Under the pieces are notes generated by a model, which saw only the letters and a program-made list of their open reading frames with translations, was not told the origin of the DNA and made no database searches. The translations under genes were made by a program, and so were the position numbers. Shown here in pieces: positions 8,677 to 16,230 of a stretch of DNA of 64,000 nt (within the stretch, counting starts at the first letter, position 1; each line of letters opens with the position of its first letter). The stretch is from Chthonomonas sp. UBA1950 (lineage in GTDB: Bacteria > Armatimonadota > Fimbriimonadia > Fimbriimonadales > Fimbriimonadaceae). The stretch lies in the NCBI GenBank assembly GCA_002336105.1, contig DDEQ01000010.1:36152-100151 (forward strand), read 5' to 3'.

Positions 8677-8964
8677 CTACTTAATCTCCAAACGTCGCTC
8701 TAGTTCTGTCTGATGTCCTGCATTGTTGAGGGAGATAAACGTATCTAAAGCAATAGTTTGCTCTTGCACAAGAGCTTTCAGACTTAAAATCTCTTCTTCC
8801 AATCGCTTGATATTGGCACTATCGGTTTTCGTGCCCTTCCTTAGTTGAACCATTTGCAACCGGTGCTTGCTCCATGCGGAAATGATATTTGGAAGAAAAA
8901 CGAAGGACATCGCCGCGACGACAATCAAAATGATTGTTCCGAGCACCATGCCCACAATGACCAT
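8677..8964 (-). CDS. Small one-TM coiled-coil protein, paralogue 2 of 3
   Basis: A 95-residue, more divergent copy: a long N-terminal membrane helix (about residues 3-28), SKHRLQM in place of TKHQ..M, then a coiled coil with LKALVQEQTIALDTF and a final ERRLEIK. Spacing is three bases to the upstream paralogue and four to the downstream one, so co-translation is likely. Its divergence relative to its neighbours suggests a distinct partner role in a hetero-oligomer; this is inference. Confidence 0.72.
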   Translation of the reverse strand: MVIVGMVLGTIILIVVAAMSFVFLPNIISAWSKHRLQMVQLRKGTKTDSANIKRLEEEILSLKALVQEQTIALDTFISLNNAGHQTELERRLEIK

Positions 8965-8967
8965 TGG

Positions 8968-9246
8968 TTAACCGCGCACCTCGAGCCGCTCAGAGATCGA
9001 CGCAGACGCGGCTTTTTCTTGAATAGAAATCAAATTATCTATCGCAATCGACTGCTGGTTAATTAAGCTACGTAGCTCGCCAACCTCGGCACGAAGTTGA
9101 GCAACTTCTTCCGAATTCACGTTATTCCGACCACCGTGGATGATCTCCGCCATATCTCGCTGATGCTTGGTCAGAATGATAATGACAGGGATTAAAAGCG
9201 CTGTCAACGGAATCATAAACGGTAGTATTGGCACTATCGGATTCAT
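8968..9246 (-). CDS. Small one-TM coiled-coil protein, paralogue 1 of 3
   Basis: A 92-residue protein: a hydrophobic N-terminal helix (about residues 5-26), ILTKHQRDM, and a coiled coil with LRSLINQQSIAIDNL, ending in ERLEVRG. It is the first gene of the three-gene set, with a Shine-Dalgarno (GGAGAA) about eight bases before its ATG. It follows hisA by about 75 bases, with a weak hairpin between, so it may be expressed separately from his. Confidence 0.75.
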   Translation of the reverse strand: MNPIVPILPFMIPLTALLIPVIIILTKHQRDMAEIIHGGRNNVNSEEVAQLRAEVGELRSLINQQSIAIDNLISIQEKAASASISERLEVRG

Positions 9247-9300
9247 CTATGTTCTCCACTAGCGATCTAAGATTTATTCAATATACACTCAAAATAATTG

Positions 9301-9320
9301 AGTCTTTAGGCCAAAAGACT
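9301..9320 (-). terminator. Possible weak terminator after hisA
   Basis: A seven-bp stem (AGTCTTT/AAAGACT) with a six-base loop immediately follows the hisA stop on the minus strand; the downstream run is AT-rich (CAATTATTTTG) rather than a clean U tract. Confidence 0.35.
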
Positions 9321-10049
9321 TCAGTTTTTAGAAACCGAAATCGCTTCGATCAAGTTTAGGGTTCCCTCGTATATTGCTTTCCCCGTGATCACTCCCTCAG
9401 GCATTTTGTCGCCTAGGTTGAGCAGAGCACGGATATCTTCAATCGTTGAAATACCACCACTTTGTATCACGGGAATGGTCACAGCTGCAATAACTTCAGA
9501 CAGTAGTTGAAGATTCGGCCCGGTTAACATGCCATCACGAGCAATATCGGTCAGAATGATCCTCTTTGCGCCTCGGGCTTCCATGTCCTGCGAGAGTTCG
9601 ACGGCACTGACTGAGGAGGTCTGCTGCCAACCTTCGACTGCGACATAACCATTCCGCGCATCAATTCCAGCGACAATACCCTCACCAAACTCAGCAAAAA
9701 GCTCTTTTGCAAATACAGGATCTTTCACCAGTTTGGTCCCGATGACGACTCTTTCGACTCCGATACCTTTCAACAGCATTTCGGTGGTCTCACGAGTTCG
9801 AACACCTCCGCCGAGTTCGACTTTTAACCCGGACTTCTTGACAACATCTTCGATGATGGCGAGATTCTGGGGACGACCGGCTTTCGCTCCATCCAGGTCC
9901 ACCATGTGAAGCCATGTCGCTCCCATATCTCGGAATCCCTTCGCAACCGAAACAGGGTCTTCACTATAAACAGTTTCTTTTGAATAATCGCCTTGGATTA
10001 GGCGGACGCACTTACCTCCGATGAGGTCAATGGCGGGCAGAATCAACAT
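9321..10049 (-). CDS. hisA: ProFAR isomerase (HisA)
   Basis: A 242-residue TIM-barrel enzyme that isomerises ProFAR to PRFAR in histidine synthesis. It starts with ILPAIDLIGGKCVRLIQGDY and carries VELGGGVRT, the catalytic-region LTDIARDGML and the phosphate loop IQSGGIST. Length is normal for the family. It overlaps hisH by seven bases and is the last gene of the hisB-hisH-hisA set. Confidence 0.95.
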   Translation of the reverse strand: MLILPAIDLIGGKCVRLIQGDYSKETVYSEDPVSVAKGFRDMGATWLHMVDLDGAKAGRPQNLAIIEDVVKKSGLKVELGGGVRTRETTEMLLKGIGVERVVIGTKLVKDPVFAKELFAEFGEGIVAGIDARNGYVAVEGWQQTSSVSAVELSQDMEARGAKRIILTDIARDGMLTGPNLQLLSEVIAAVTIPVIQSGGISTIEDIRALLNLGDKMPEGVITGKAIYEGTLNLIEAISVSKN

Positions 10050-10633
10050 TCTATAAATTTCCTTAACATGCGAAGACCAATCGCTCCGCTCTTTTCAGGG
10101 TGGAACTGAGTCCCCCATACATTTCCATTGCGAACCATCGCAGGGAATTCTCGGGCATAGTCAGCCGTCGCCAAAATGTCCTCATCGGTGGCGCAGACAG
10201 CGGCTAGAGAATGAACAAAATAAACTTGTTCCCCATCCACCCCTTCGCTCGCAATCCCTTCATGGCTGCGATAAGTGAGAGGGCTCCAGCCCATATGCGG
10301 AATCTTCAATCCCGTATCTTTCGGCAGGTATTTGATCGAGCCTTTGAGCAAGCCAAGACCGTTCGCAAAGCCAAGCTCCTCGCTTTCCTCGAACAACAGT
10401 TGCATTCCTAGGCATATTCCCATCACCGGCTTGCCAGATTTGGCGAACGCTCGAATCTCATCAACAACGGGCGAAAGTGCACTCATCGCCTTTGCAAAAG
10501 CCCCGACACCTGGAATAATGAGCCGATCCGCCGAACCAACGTCTGTTCTGATTTCAGCTTCACCGCCAACCAGCGCAACTGCTCTTGAGATCGAGTGAAG
10601 ATTGTTGATTCCGTAATCTAGAATCGTAATCAA
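10043..10633 (-). CDS. hisH: Imidazole glycerol phosphate synthase glutaminase subunit
   Basis: A 196-residue class I glutamine amidotransferase that supplies ammonia to HisF. The nucleophile motif GICLGMQLLFEES (Cys near residue 77) and the His-Glu pair in GTQFHPEKSG are present, as is the oxyanion-strand start GVGAF. It starts with TTG whose last bases overlap the hisB stop (TTGA), consistent with coupling. The partner hisF is not in the window. Confidence 0.94.
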   Translation of the reverse strand: MITILDYGINNLHSISRAVALVGGEAEIRTDVGSADRLIIPGVGAFAKAMSALSPVVDEIRAFAKSGKPVMGICLGMQLLFEESEELGFANGLGLLKGSIKYLPKDTGLKIPHMGWSPLTYRSHEGIASEGVDGEQVYFVHSLAAVCATDEDILATADYAREFPAMVRNGNVWGTQFHPEKSGAIGLRMLRKFIEC

Positions 10634-11235
10634 TCGCGCTTCCCTTTCGTCGAGGTGGAACCTCTACGGTCCGTTTTCCGAGTCGCTTGAAACATAGCCT
10701 GACCCATGCCTTTGAAAATCGATTCGGCAACGTGGTGGTCGTTCTCACCGCAAATCTTTCTGATGTGAAGCGTTATTCCGGCATGGGTAGACAGAGCTCT
10801 AAAAAACTCTCGAATGCACTCAGTCGAAAGATCACCAATCTTTTCGCGTTTGAACTCGACATCCCAGATCAGCATTCCTCGACCGCTAATATCAAGTGCA
10901 ACAAGAGTCAGTGCTTCATCCATTGGGGTGGTGGCACTGCCATATCTTTGGATCGGGTCGCCTTGCTCAAGCGCGTGTCGCAGCGACTGCCCGATCACGA
11001 TGCCGACGTCTTCAACGGTGTGGTGATCGTCGATATGCAAGTCGCCCTCTGCGTTTACACCAATATCGACTTGGCCATGAAAAGCCAGTTGCATGAGCAT
11101 GTGGTCGAAGAATCCGATATGGGTTTGGATGTCTCTGCGCGTGCCGCCATCCAAGTCAAGAACCACCTGAACTCGTGTTTCAGCGGTCTCTCGGTATATC
11201 TCAGCATATCGTACGCCGGGAGTAGCCTTGCTCAT
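10630..11235 (-). CDS. hisB: Imidazoleglycerol-phosphate dehydratase
   Basis: A 201-residue monofunctional IGP dehydratase with the manganese-binding blocks FFDHMLMQLAFHG, DDHHTVEDVGI and GENDHHVAESIFKG. It removes water from IGP to give imidazole-acetol phosphate. It is the first gene of the operon; its ATG lies six bases after TACACT and has no Shine-Dalgarno. Its C-terminus is Lys/Arg-rich. No HisB-N phosphatase domain is present. Confidence 0.95.
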   Translation of the reverse strand: MSKATPGVRYAEIYRETAETRVQVVLDLDGGTRRDIQTHIGFFDHMLMQLAFHGQVDIGVNAEGDLHIDDHHTVEDVGIVIGQSLRHALEQGDPIQRYGSATTPMDEALTLVALDISGRGMLIWDVEFKREKIGDLSTECIREFFRALSTHAGITLHIRKICGENDHHVAESIFKGMGQAMFQATRKTDRRGSTSTKGKRD

Positions 11236-11241
11236 AAGTGA

Positions 11242-11247
11242 AGTGTA
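11242..11247 (-). promoter_or_regulatory. Leaderless-type -10 (TACACT) of hisB
   Basis: TACACT on the minus strand, six bases (TCACTT) before the hisB ATG. Confidence 0.5.
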
Positions 11248-11308
11248 CCGGCTCGGTTAACAATCTGAACCATCGAATTGAACCTAGCCGATGAAGTGAT
11301 GAACTTGA

Positions 11309-11314
11309 TATGAT
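11309..11314 (+). promoter_or_regulatory. Leaderless-type -10 (TATGAT) of the esterase gene
   Basis: TATGAT is followed by six bases (AAGCAT) and the ATG at 11321; no Shine-Dalgarno lies between. Divergent to the hisB promoter. Confidence 0.5.
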
Positions 11315-11320
11315 AAGCAT

Positions 11321-12166
11321 ATGTTGATGGCAATGGCAGCATTAGCGATGGCACCAGAAGTGATTCGACTCTGGAACGGTGACGCACCAGGAGCAATCGC
11401 CCACGGCGAAAAAGACATCCCAACCCTGACGGTATTCAAACCCGAAAAGCCGTGCGGGACTGCCGTTGTGGTCTGCCCAGGCGGTGGCTATTGGATGCTC
11501 GCCGACCACGAAGGCAGCGGTTATGCGAAATACCTGAACCGCCTTGGAATCACTGCCTTCGTGCTCAAATACCGGCTCGCGAGTGACGGTTACCATAACC
11601 CGGCCATGTCACAAGATGTCACACGCGCGATACGCACCGTTCGAACCCGGGCTGCAGACTACAAAATTGATAGCAACAAAATCGGGGTCATGGGTTCTTC
11701 GGCAGGAGGACACCTTGCTTCCACGATTCTAACTCACTACTCAGCAGGGGACGGGAATTCTGTAGATATCGTCGAGCGTGCCAGTTCTCGTCCAGACTTC
11801 GGCATCCTTTGTTATGCAGTGATTGACCTTGGTGAGTTCGCGCATAGCGGTTCTCGCACCAATCTTCTTGGCGAAAAGCCTGACCCAGCCTTAGTGGAGA
11901 ACTTGTCAAACCAAAAGCAGGTGAACAAGAATACACCGCCTACGTTTATATGGACCACTGCGGATGATGCGACCGTTAAGGCGCAAAACTCGATCCTGTT
12001 TGCTCAAGCGCTTCAAACCGCCGGTGTTCCCTATGAGTTGCACGTTTACCCACACGGCAATCACGGACTAGGCTTGGGTGGTGATCCATCTTCAGATAAC
12101 CTTTTGCCCTGGGTAACAGAGCTAAGAAGATGGCTTACTGAAAACGATTGGGCTTCGAAGAACTAA
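11321..12166 (+). CDS. Secreted alpha/beta hydrolase, acetyl-xylan esterase-like
   Basis: A 281-residue alpha/beta hydrolase. The oxyanion segment CPGGGYW is near residue 52, the nucleophile elbow GSSAGG near 126, and the catalytic His likely lies in the HGNHGLGLG stretch near the end. A short hydrophobic N-terminus (about 1-12) may be a signal peptide. The BD-FAE-type motif pattern is seen in carbohydrate esterases and small-molecule lipases found with glycan degradation genes. It is followed after 18 bases by the amidase gene and is probably co-transcribed with it. Confidence 0.8.
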   Translation: MLMAMAALAMAPEVIRLWNGDAPGAIAHGEKDIPTLTVFKPEKPCGTAVVVCPGGGYWMLADHEGSGYAKYLNRLGITAFVLKYRLASDGYHNPAMSQDVTRAIRTVRTRAADYKIDSNKIGVMGSSAGGHLASTILTHYSAGDGNSVDIVERASSRPDFGILCYAVIDLGEFAHSGSRTNLLGEKPDPALVENLSNQKQVNKNTPPTFIWTTADDATVKAQNSILFAQALQTAGVPYELHVYPHGNHGLGLGGDPSSDNLLPWVTELRRWLTENDWASKN

Positions 12167-12184
12167 CTAGGGTAAAAGCATCGT

Positions 12185-12802
12185 ATGGTGTTCACCGGCT
12201 TTGCACTTGCCGCCGCTCTTCTGTCTTCGTCTGATTCGGTCGATCCTAGAATTCCGATGCCGTCGAAGGCAGACTGGAAAGATCCGGGCTATTTAAAGCT
12301 AGTTTGGATTCAGTCTCCAAACCGAAGCCCACGCCCTGAGGACACCGTTATCGACACAGTCGTCGTTCATTCAACTGTGATCAACACGCTTCAACTCACG
12401 ACAGAAGTTTTCCAGAGAGGCGAGCCAGACAACAAGAACCCTGTTAGCGCTCACTTCACAATTGGACGAGATGGTTCGATTGTGCAGAACGTCTCGACCT
12501 TCGAGAAAGCTTGGCACGCCGGAGTCAGCGTCGGTCCTGCTGGAATCAAAAACCTGAACAACTCCTCGGTGGGTATTGAATTAGTGAACCTGAACGATGG
12601 CAAAGACCCGTATCCTGAGGCGCAGATTCAGGCTCTTTGCGGCATCATCGCCGAGATGAAGCGCCGATTCCCCATCAAATACATTGTGAGTCACGAGTAC
12701 ATCGCAGTTCCTGTTGGGCGAAAAAACGATCCAAAGGGCTTCCCATGGGAAAAGCTAAAGTATCTCGGCTTGCCGATGTATTACGGTCAAAAAATGGACT
12801 AG
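12185..12802 (+). CDS. Secreted N-acetylmuramoyl-L-alanine amidase (Amidase_2)
   Basis: A 205-residue protein with a short signal-like N-terminus (about 1-16) and an Amidase_2 domain. The zinc-ligand histidines are visible in VVVHST (about residue 61) and KAWHAG (about 119); the third-ligand region reads RKNDPKGFPW (about 182), as in the AmpD/PGRP family. Enzymes of this group cleave the muramyl-L-Ala bond of peptidoglycan. Export suggests wall turnover or lysis of other cells rather than cytosolic recycling. Confidence 0.85.
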   Translation: MVFTGFALAAALLSSSDSVDPRIPMPSKADWKDPGYLKLVWIQSPNRSPRPEDTVIDTVVVHSTVINTLQLTTEVFQRGEPDNKNPVSAHFTIGRDGSIVQNVSTFEKAWHAGVSVGPAGIKNLNNSSVGIELVNLNDGKDPYPEAQIQALCGIIAEMKRRFPIKYIVSHEYIAVPVGRKNDPKGFPWEKLKYLGLPMYYGQKMD

Positions 12803-12877
12803 GATTTGTCGAATAGTTCGTCAATTAATTAGTTTCCCGCATCCTAAAAGTCCGATCGCCTGTAATTTATAACGCAA

Positions 12878-13456
12878 GTGGAAAACGAGTTTGATTCCAT
12901 TGGAAGTGAGCAGCTAACGAACGCTGAGGTTCACGAACTCATTTCTAGACTTACGGACAGTCGAATTACCCCTCCCGATGTACCAACGTTGGGAGGAGTA
13001 GCTGAGGCGCTGGATGAACCGGTCCTCACTGTCGCTGAGATATTGGCCGAGATTCGTGGCGTGGATTCCGATGTGTTTCTTTCGAGACTCGCCGAGTTAA
13101 CGGAGAACGATATCGACCATGAGTTGCGCATCACTAAACTCGAGCAGATTACAGGCGCTGAACCCCAGGTCAAACCGGCTTATCAAGTTCCGCAGGCGCC
13201 AGAATCTAACCGACAAACGTTTGTCGGTCCATATCGGGCTAGGCAATTTGATGAAATGGCAGACAAGAGAAATACCGAAAGGTTCATTTTGTTTGGAGTC
13301 TTAGCAATGGTTTCCATAATCATTTTCCTAATTTTTGTCGGTGAGGCCGAGTCAAGGACTTCTCGTTCCAATCGGCCCATGAGTAGCAGCAATTGCTATG
13401 TGAACGGACAGCCAGTTGACTGCGAAACGTTCAATGGATGGAGCCAGAGCCGGTGA
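12878..13456 (+). CDS. Hypothetical C-terminal one-TM protein
   Basis: A 192-residue protein of no recognised family. The first ~110 residues are acidic and helical; one membrane helix lies at about residues 137-157 (FILFGVLAMVSIIIFLIFVG), followed by a short Ser/Arg-rich tail with two Cys (NCYVNGQPVDC). The start is GTG with AT-rich sequence just upstream. Its stop overlaps the GTG of the zinc-ribbon gene (GTGA), so the two are likely made together. Confidence 0.6.
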   Translation: MENEFDSIGSEQLTNAEVHELISRLTDSRITPPDVPTLGGVAEALDEPVLTVAEILAEIRGVDSDVFLSRLAELTENDIDHELRITKLEQITGAEPQVKPAYQVPQAPESNRQTFVGPYRARQFDEMADKRNTERFILFGVLAMVSIIIFLIFVGEAESRTSRSNRPMSSSNCYVNGQPVDCETFNGWSQSR

Positions 13457-13680
13457 GTCAAGACGGTAAATTCACAGATACAAAAAGCCCATGTTCAATC
13501 TGCAGGGGAACCACTTTCATGACAGGTGAGGTCACTTGCGACCGCCGACCAATACGTATCCAAGAATCAAAGCCTGGCTTCTTTGAGATGTTTGGCGAGG
13601 GACGGGTCGAGATCACTGCACGCGTCTGTACGAATTGCCGCCATGTAGATCTGTTTGCGCCTGATCTAGATACATCATAG
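13453..13680 (+). CDS. Small zinc-ribbon protein
   Basis: A 75-residue protein with paired knuckles CSIC and CTNC about 45 residues apart, typical of a zinc ribbon. I chose the GTG at 13453 because it overlaps the upstream stop (GTGA) and a GGAG lies about ten bases before it; an ATG at 13438 in the same frame would add five residues. Between the knuckles sits FFEMFGEGRVEITARV. No specific family is recognised; such ribbons often bind nucleic acid or proteins. Confidence 0.65.
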   Translation: MSQDGKFTDTKSPCSICRGTTFMTGEVTCDRRPIRIQESKPGFFEMFGEGRVEITARVCTNCRHVDLFAPDLDTS

Positions 13681-13783
13681 GTGCTTCCTTGCCATTTTTC
13701 CCTGCTACGTTCGAGGAGTGGCCGCACACGAAATAGGAATAGCCTCGATAGGGCGGATGTCCATTTGACCGACCTTCTCCCGG

Positions 13784-13789
13784 TATAGT
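13784..13789 (+). promoter_or_regulatory. Leaderless-type -10 (TATAGT) of the aminotransferase gene
   Basis: TATAGT ends seven bases before the ATG at 13797. A TTGACC occurs upstream (13765-13770), but only 13 bases away, so it is not a standard -35. Confidence 0.5.
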
Positions 13790-13796
13790 TCCTTTT

Positions 13797-15053
13797 ATGG
13801 ACGCTGATGCCCTGTATGCAGACGTCATCGGGAAATACTCCCGACATGTGAATCCTTACCTCTCGAAGCTGATGGCATTTGCCGGATTTGGCGTTGAGAT
13901 GCGTGGCGAGGGATGCTATATCTACGACCACGACGGACGCAAATTCCTCGACTGCCTCGGTGGCTACGGAACGTTCACCTTAGGTCATCGTCATCCCAAA
14001 GTCGTTGAGGCGGTCAAGAACCAGCTCGACCAAATGGGGATGAGCGGCAAGGCTTTTTTCAGCAAGCCTTGTGCAGACCTCGCTGAGAAACTCGCCGAAA
14101 ATGCCCCGGCAGGTTTGGAGTTTTGCTTCTTTAACAACTCTGGAGCGGAAGCTGTCGAAGGCGCTCTGAAGTTTGCTAAAGGTGCAACTGGGCGCGAGAA
14201 AATCATCAGCACGAGCGGGAGCTTTCACGGAAAGACGCTTGGCGCGCTATCTGTGACCGGGCGGGAGAAGTATCGAAAAGCCTTTAACCCGTTAGTTCCC
14301 GGCGTCGAATTTGTCGATTACGGCGATGAAGCACAAGCGGAATCTGCAATTGATGACCAAACCGCGGCCTTCATCGTCGAGCCAATACAGGGAGAAGGCG
14401 GCATCATCGTTCCGCCAGATGGTTATCTGACCGCCCTTCGTAAGGCATGTGACAAGCATGGCACACTACTGATTTTCGACGAAGTACAGACTGGAATGGG
14501 GCGCACTGGCACGCTATGGGGCAGCCAGCATGAAGGCGTCTCACCCGACATCATGACCTTGGCGAAAGCGCTCGGCGGCGGAGTCATGCCGATCGGCGCT
14601 ATCGTTGGCACAGAAGCCGTTTGGGAAAAGATTTACGGCCAGAACCCTCTTTCTCACACGTCTACTTTCGGCGGTAATGCTCTAGCCTGTTCGGCGGGCT
14701 TGGCAGCACTATCTGTGACCATCGAAGAAGGTCTTGCCTCGCGGTCGGAGTGTTATGGTACGGTCTTTAAGAAAGGACTACAACAGGTAGCCGAGAAACA
14801 CGCGGATCTAGTTTTTGAGGTTCGCGGGCGGGGCCTCATGCTCGGTCTTGAGTTCCGCATGGACGAAGTTGGTGAGTTGGTCGTCGCCGCCCTTCTGAAG
14901 CGAGGTATGTGCGTAGCCTACACCCTAAATAACCCAAGAGTGCTCCGATTCGAACCACCGCTTATCATCACCGAGAGCGAGATCGAATTCGCAATTCACA
15001 CTCTCGACGAAGCAATTGTGGAAACATCAGAGCTTTTGGCAACACTTGCTTAG
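13797..15053 (+). CDS. Class III PLP-dependent aminotransferase, putrescine/ornithine type
   Basis: A 418-residue fold-type I aminotransferase. It shows NNSGAEAVEGALKFAK, the FDEVQTGMGRTG aspartate motif, the Schiff-base lysine in TLAKALGGGVMPIGA and HTSTFGGNALAC. The MPIGA and HTSTFGGN forms and the extended N-terminus resemble putrescine aminotransferase and related omega-amino transaminases more than ArgD. A separate ArgD domain occurs at 61557, which argues this one has another substrate (putrescine, ornithine, GABA or lysine). Transcribed alone; a strong hairpin follows it. Confidence 0.85.
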   Translation: MDADALYADVIGKYSRHVNPYLSKLMAFAGFGVEMRGEGCYIYDHDGRKFLDCLGGYGTFTLGHRHPKVVEAVKNQLDQMGMSGKAFFSKPCADLAEKLAENAPAGLEFCFFNNSGAEAVEGALKFAKGATGREKIISTSGSFHGKTLGALSVTGREKYRKAFNPLVPGVEFVDYGDEAQAESAIDDQTAAFIVEPIQGEGGIIVPPDGYLTALRKACDKHGTLLIFDEVQTGMGRTGTLWGSQHEGVSPDIMTLAKALGGGVMPIGAIVGTEAVWEKIYGQNPLSHTSTFGGNALACSAGLAALSVTIEEGLASRSECYGTVFKKGLQQVAEKHADLVFEVRGRGLMLGLEFRMDEVGELVVAALLKRGMCVAYTLNNPRVLRFEPPLIITESEIEFAIHTLDEAIVETSELLATLA

Positions 15054-15062
15054 TCTTGAAAT

Positions 15063-15092
15063 GCAGGTTCAATTGGACTCAATTGAACCTGC
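15063..15092 (+). terminator. Hairpin terminator after the aminotransferase gene
   Basis: A perfect 13-bp stem (15063-15075 and 15080-15092) with loop GACT, ten bases after the stop. The following bases are only mildly U-rich (CTCCTCTTTCT). Confidence 0.65.
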
Positions 15093-15222
15093 AAACTCCT
15101 CTTTCTATTGCTGACAGCAGACATGCTAGTTTACGAAAGGGACGAAGAAAGCAGGTATCTATTACAGCTCCCTTAGCACGATTCTTGCACTAGAGTATCG
15201 CGTTATTGGAGTTTTACGATAC

Positions 15223-15807
15223 ATGCTTAAGCAAGCCCTTATTCTTTCTTCGCTCGTTGTAGTCACTGCCGCAAATGCTCAGAATCTTGTTCTCAACGGA
15301 GATTTCGAGTCGCCCTCCTATGGCTCAAACGGACACGTTCGAATTGACTCTTCCAACGCCAGTTCGTTGCTTCCTAACTGGAATGTGATTGGAGATAACG
15401 TTGCAGGAATCGGTGTTGGATATCTGAGCGCCCCATCGCAAGAAGTCGACCTGAGCGGCTATGCGGACAACGGCACCACAGGCATTTCACAATCGCTTGC
15501 AACTGTAGCTGGCACCACCTACAAACTCAAGTTTGATTACTTCACAAACTATGGGAACAGCTCGCTCAACGTTCTTCTCAACGATGCACCACTTGTGAGC
15601 AACTTGCAAAGCAACGACGGCTGGAACCGACAGACATACACCACCACGTTCCTTGCAACTGGAGCTACAAACCTCAAATTTATGTCAGGTGCGAATAACG
15701 TTAGCCACATTGACAACGTATCGGTTGAAGCAGTTCCAGAACCAGCCTCAATGGCAGCGATTGGAGTTGGCCTCGTAGGACTGATTCGACGACGACGAAA
15801 GGCTTAA
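15223..15807 (+). CDS. PEP-CTERM protein with DUF642-like domain
   Basis: A 194-residue exported protein: signal peptide (cleavage near ANAQN, residue ~19), a beta-sandwich body starting NLVLNGDFESPSYG and containing LPNWNV, typical of DUF642/choice-of-anchor C domains, and a PEP-CTERM tail (VPEPASMAAIGVGLVGLIRR). In known systems this tail is processed by an exosortase, and such proteins often accompany exopolysaccharide. No exosortase is in the window. A GGAG lies about ten bases before the ATG. Confidence 0.85.
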   Translation: MLKQALILSSLVVVTAANAQNLVLNGDFESPSYGSNGHVRIDSSNASSLLPNWNVIGDNVAGIGVGYLSAPSQEVDLSGYADNGTTGISQSLATVAGTTYKLKFDYFTNYGNSSLNVLLNDAPLVSNLQSNDGWNRQTYTTTFLATGATNLKFMSGANNVSHIDNVSVEAVPEPASMAAIGVGLVGLIRRRRKA

Positions 15808-15830
15808 GCCCCGTCTATTAAACTGAATTT

Positions 15831-15870
15831 GGCGACGCTCCAGGAGAGAGGGACGTCGCCATCTTTTTTT
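15831..15870 (+). terminator. Rho-independent terminator after the PEP-CTERM gene
   Basis: Stem GGCGACG/CGTCGCC with a loop of about 16 bases, then ATCTTTTTTT. The U tract touches the convergent queF stop. Confidence 0.8.
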
Positions 15871-16216
15871 ATTCGGGCTTTGGCCCCGTCTCAGCGATGA
15901 TGGTTGAGCCGATTCCACCGCGAATGTTAAAGTGGCCGGTGACTCTCATCCACGCTGGTTCGCAAGCCGCGACAAGCTCATCTAGCAATCGGTTCGTCAC
16001 CGCTTCGTAGTAAATGCCTTCGTTTCTAAACGAGTAATAGTACAGCTTTAACGACTTGAGTTCGATGCAAGTTGCAGCCGGGATGTATTCGAGCTCTATC
16101 GTCGCAAAGTCCGGCTGGCCAGTTTTTGGACAAACGCTGGTGAATTCATTTGTGAAGTGCTTAATCACAAACGGACGATGAGGAGCAGGATTTGGAAAGA
16201 CCTCAATGGATGCCAT
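15869..16216 (-). CDS. queF: NADPH-dependent 7-cyano-7-deazaguanine (preQ0) reductase
   Basis: A 115-residue type I QueF, which reduces preQ0 to preQ1 in queuosine synthesis. The nucleophilic Cys is in TSVCPKTGQPDFA (about residue 29), and LKSLKLY and the substrate-binding HFNIRGG are present. Length fits the short YkvM-type enzymes. It starts 14 bases after the 16231-17796 gene on the same strand. No other queuosine genes are nearby. Confidence 0.93.
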   Translation of the reverse strand: MASIEVFPNPAPHRPFVIKHFTNEFTSVCPKTGQPDFATIELEYIPAATCIELKSLKLYYYSFRNEGIYYEAVTNRLLDELVAACEPAWMRVTGHFNIRGGIGSTIIAETGPKPE

Positions 16217-16230
16217 TAGAACTCAACAGT

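Noticed and set aside
13797..15053. Considered as argD
   Set aside because: Motifs fit putrescine/omega-amino transaminases better, and an ArgD domain is present in the fusion at 61557.
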